This document shows positions 13,840 through 15,564 of a stretch of 15,564 nt of DNA, one piece after another. The DNA is from Kiritimatiellia bacterium (GTDB taxonomy: Bacteria > Verrucomicrobiota > Kiritimatiellia > B70-G9): positions 1 through 15,564 of the forward strand of contig DTYT01000320.1 in the NCBI GenBank assembly GCA_012961745.1. The letters run 5' to 3'. Each line of letters begins with the position of its first letter. Position 1 is the first letter of the stretch. The notes below the pieces were generated by a model. The model did no database searches. It was not told where the DNA came from and saw nothing but the letters and a program-made list of their open reading frames with translations. Position numbers and translations under genes: made by a program.

Positions 13840-15564
13840 GTGAACAATTTTACTCCCAGGGCCCAACAGGTTCTCCAGTTGGCGAGGCGGGAGGCGGAAC
13901 GTTTGAATCATGGTTATGTGGGCACCGAGCATCTCCTGTTGGGACTGGTCGCACTGGGGCAGGGGGTAGCCGTGGAGGTCTTGCGGAAGATGGGGGTGGA
14001 CCTTGAGCGTGTTCGTCGCGAAGTGGAACGGCTGGTAGGCGCCGGCGAACCTACTCTGCTGCCGGCCGGCGCCGCATCCGGCAACATTCCATTCACCCCG
14101 CGCGTGAAGAAGGTGCTGGCGCTTGCTGGCAGCGAAGCCCGGGCCCTGAATCATTCCTACATTGGGACCGAGCACATACTTCTGGGATTGCTCCGGGAAG
14201 GCGAAGGGGTGGCGGCCCGTATTCTGGAGAATCTTAACGTGGACCTCGAGAACGCTCGGATAGCCGTGCTGAAGGAACTGGATCCGAATTATGAGCCTTC
14301 TGCGGAGGAAGGGACTGCCGCGCACGCGCCGGCAGCGGCTGCCGACAGCAAGACTCCCGCGCTGAGTACGTTTGGCAGAGACCTGACAGAGCTAGCCAAG
14401 CGGGGCGAGCTGGACCCGGTGATCGGGCGCGAGACGGAAATCGAGCGCGTGATCCAGATTCTTTGCCGCCGGACGAAGAACAATCCCGTGCTACTCGGTG
14501 AGGCGGGGGTCGGCAAGACCGCGATCGTCGAAGGCTTGGCGCAGCGCATCGCGGCGGGTGAAGTTCCCGAGCTACTGCGGGATCGACGTGTGGTTACCCT
14601 GGACTTGGCGCTGATGGTTGCGGGTACCAAGTATCGGGGGCAGTTTGAGGAGCGGATCAAGGCGGTGATGGAGGAAATCCGACGGGCGAAAAATATCATA
14701 TTGTTCATAGACGAGCTTCACGTGATCGTGGGGGCGGGATCTGCCGAGGGGGCCCTGGATGCCTCGAACATCATCAAGCCTGCGCTGTCCCGCGGGGAAC
14801 TACAGTGTATCGGCGCGACGACCCTGGCGGAATACCGTAAGTTCATCGAGAAGGATGCCGCCCTGGAGAGACGATTTCAGACCGTGATCGTACGTGAGCC
14901 GACCATTGAAGAGACCATTGAGATACTCAAAGGACTGCGCCCCAGGTATGAGGAACACCATCACGCACGTATTACTGATGCGGCGGTCAGGGCGGCGGCC
15001 GAGCTTTCGGGCCGCTATCTGACGGACCGCTATCTTCCTGACAAGGCGGTTGATCTGATGGACGAAGCCGGGGCCCGGGCCCGGATCGCCGCGATGACGC
15101 GGCCCGAGAGCGTCAGGGAGCTTGAGAATCGTATTGCAGAGATAAAGAGAAAGAAGGAGGAGGCGATCAAGGCGCAGAAGTACGAAGAGGCCGCCGGGTA
15201 CCGCGATGAGGAACGGGTTGCTCAGGAGGAACTTGACCGGACCATTGAAGAATGGCGCAAGTCGTGTGACGAGAAAGTTGTGGTGGTAGACGAAGGGGAC
15301 ATCATGATCATCGTTTCGCGCTGGACCGGGATTCCCATACAGCGCATGGAGCAGACCGAAGCCGTTCGGCTCCTGGACATGGAGAACGAGATCGAGAAGA
15401 AAGTCATCGGCCAGCGGCAGGCGGTAGAGGCTATCGCCAAAGCACTGCGCAGGTCGCGCGCGGACCTGAAAGATCCGCGCAGGCCCATAGGGTCGTTTGT
15501 CTTTCTGGGGCCCACCGGTGTGGGAAAGACGCTGCTGGCAAAGACATTGGCGGAATTCATGTTC
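13840..15564 (+). CDS. clpC: ClpC-type AAA+ unfoldase, 3'-truncated by the window edge
   Basis: Hexameric Hsp100 ATPase that unfolds substrates for ClpP. The first 575 residues are present of roughly 800-850. Two Clp-N repeats are at about 1-70 (TPRAQQVL, GTEHLLLGL) and 78-145 (TPRVKKVL, GTEHILLGLL). AAA domain 1 has the linker TFGRDLTELA, Walker A GEAGVGKT (220-227), Walker B LFIDELH (288-294) and ALERRF (345-350). The middle domain (about 425-480) is short and of ClpC/ClpA-like length rather than the long ClpB coil, with a UVR-like AQKYEEAAGYRDEE. SRWTGIPIQRM opens AAA domain 2, and its Walker A GPTGVGKT (557-564) is nearly the last thing in the window. The ClpC rather than ClpB call rests on the short UVR middle domain and on the mcsAB neighbours. 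GTG start with a strong ribosome site. Confidence 0.95.
   Translation, partial: MNNFTPRAQQVLQLARREAERLNHGYVGTEHLLLGLVALGQGVAVEVLRKMGVDLERVRREVERLVGAGEPTLLPAGAASGNIPFTPRVKKVLALAGSEARALNHSYIGTEHILLGLLREGEGVAARILENLNVDLENARIAVLKELDPNYEPSAEEGTAAHAPAAAADSKTPALSTFGRDLTELAKRGELDPVIGRETEIERVIQILCRRTKNNPVLLGEAGVGKTAIVEGLAQRIAAGEVPELLRDRRVVTLDLALMVAGTKYRGQFEERIKAVMEEIRRAKNIILFIDELHVIVGAGSAEGALDASNIIKPALSRGELQCIGATTLAEYRKFIEKDAALERRFQTVIVREPTIEETIEILKGLRPRYEEHHHARITDAAVRAAAELSGRYLTDRYLPDKAVDLMDEAGARARIAAMTRPESVRELENRIAEIKRKKEEAIKAQKYEEAAGYRDEERVAQEELDRTIEEWRKSCDEKVVVVDEGDIMIIVSRWTGIPIQRMEQTEAVRLLDMENEIEKKVIGQRQAVEAIAKALRRSRADLKDPRRPIGSFVFLGPTGVGKTLLAKTLAEFMF

Noticed and set aside
1..15564. CRISPR arrays, tRNA/rRNA genes, transposases, toxin-antitoxin or phage-defence loci
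   Set aside because: Nothing with the needed repeats, cloverleaf sequences or protein motifs was seen; the window is almost fully occupied by conserved core or stress genes.

Overview
The window is gene-dense bacterial DNA with moderately high GC content. It holds twelve recognisable genes and no RNA genes, CRISPR arrays or insertion sequences. The organism looks like a diderm (Gram-negative-type) bacterium that also carries the McsA-McsB-ClpC protein-arginine phosphorylation module best known from Firmicutes. The diderm reading rests on a LolC/E-type permease next to a LolD-type ATPase. The lysyl-tRNA synthetase, the PyrE variant and the Lol plus McsAB/ClpC combination remind me of the Kiritimatiellae/Lentisphaerae/Verrucomicrobia (PVC) side of the tree or a related uncultured phylum. 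That placement is from memory and is weak.

Layout. (1) Bases 1-3223, plus strand: the C-terminal two thirds of glucose-6-phosphate isomerase (pgi, cut by the left edge), orotate phosphoribosyltransferase (pyrE) and a TrpB2-type tryptophan synthase beta chain. (2) Bases 3268-5170, minus strand: an FMN-dependent azoreductase/quinone-reductase-like flavoprotein, and upstream of it a Ser/Thr protein kinase whose reading frame is broken near base 4250-4290. (3) Bases 5359-6417, plus strand: a SO_0444/ArsP-type metal or metalloid permease, divergent from the kinase. (4) Bases 6577-7734, minus strand: a CPA2-type cation/proton antiporter without a regulatory nucleotide-binding domain. (5) Bases 7882-15564, plus strand: a tight seven-gene run, lysS - lolC/E - lolD - ilvE - mcsA - mcsB - clpC, with clpC cut by the right edge. 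A credible sigma-70 promoter and a perfect 9-bp inverted repeat lie in the divergent gap before lysS.

The right-hand run mixes translation (LysRS), lipoprotein export (LolCD), branched-chain amino acid synthesis (IlvE) and proteolytic stress response (McsA/McsB/ClpC). Genes overlap or abut at four of its six junctions, so they are probably co-transcribed. McsB should phosphorylate arginines, McsA activates McsB, and ClpC unfolds phosphoarginine-marked proteins. No CtsR repressor gene and no recognisable CtsR or CIRCE operator is visible here, unlike the classical ctsR-mcsA-mcsB-clpC operon.

I found no clear candidate for a wholly new system. The most checkable oddities are the frameshifted non-RD kinase, the CtsR-less arginine-kinase operon coupled to ilvE, and the inverted repeat beside the lysS promoter.
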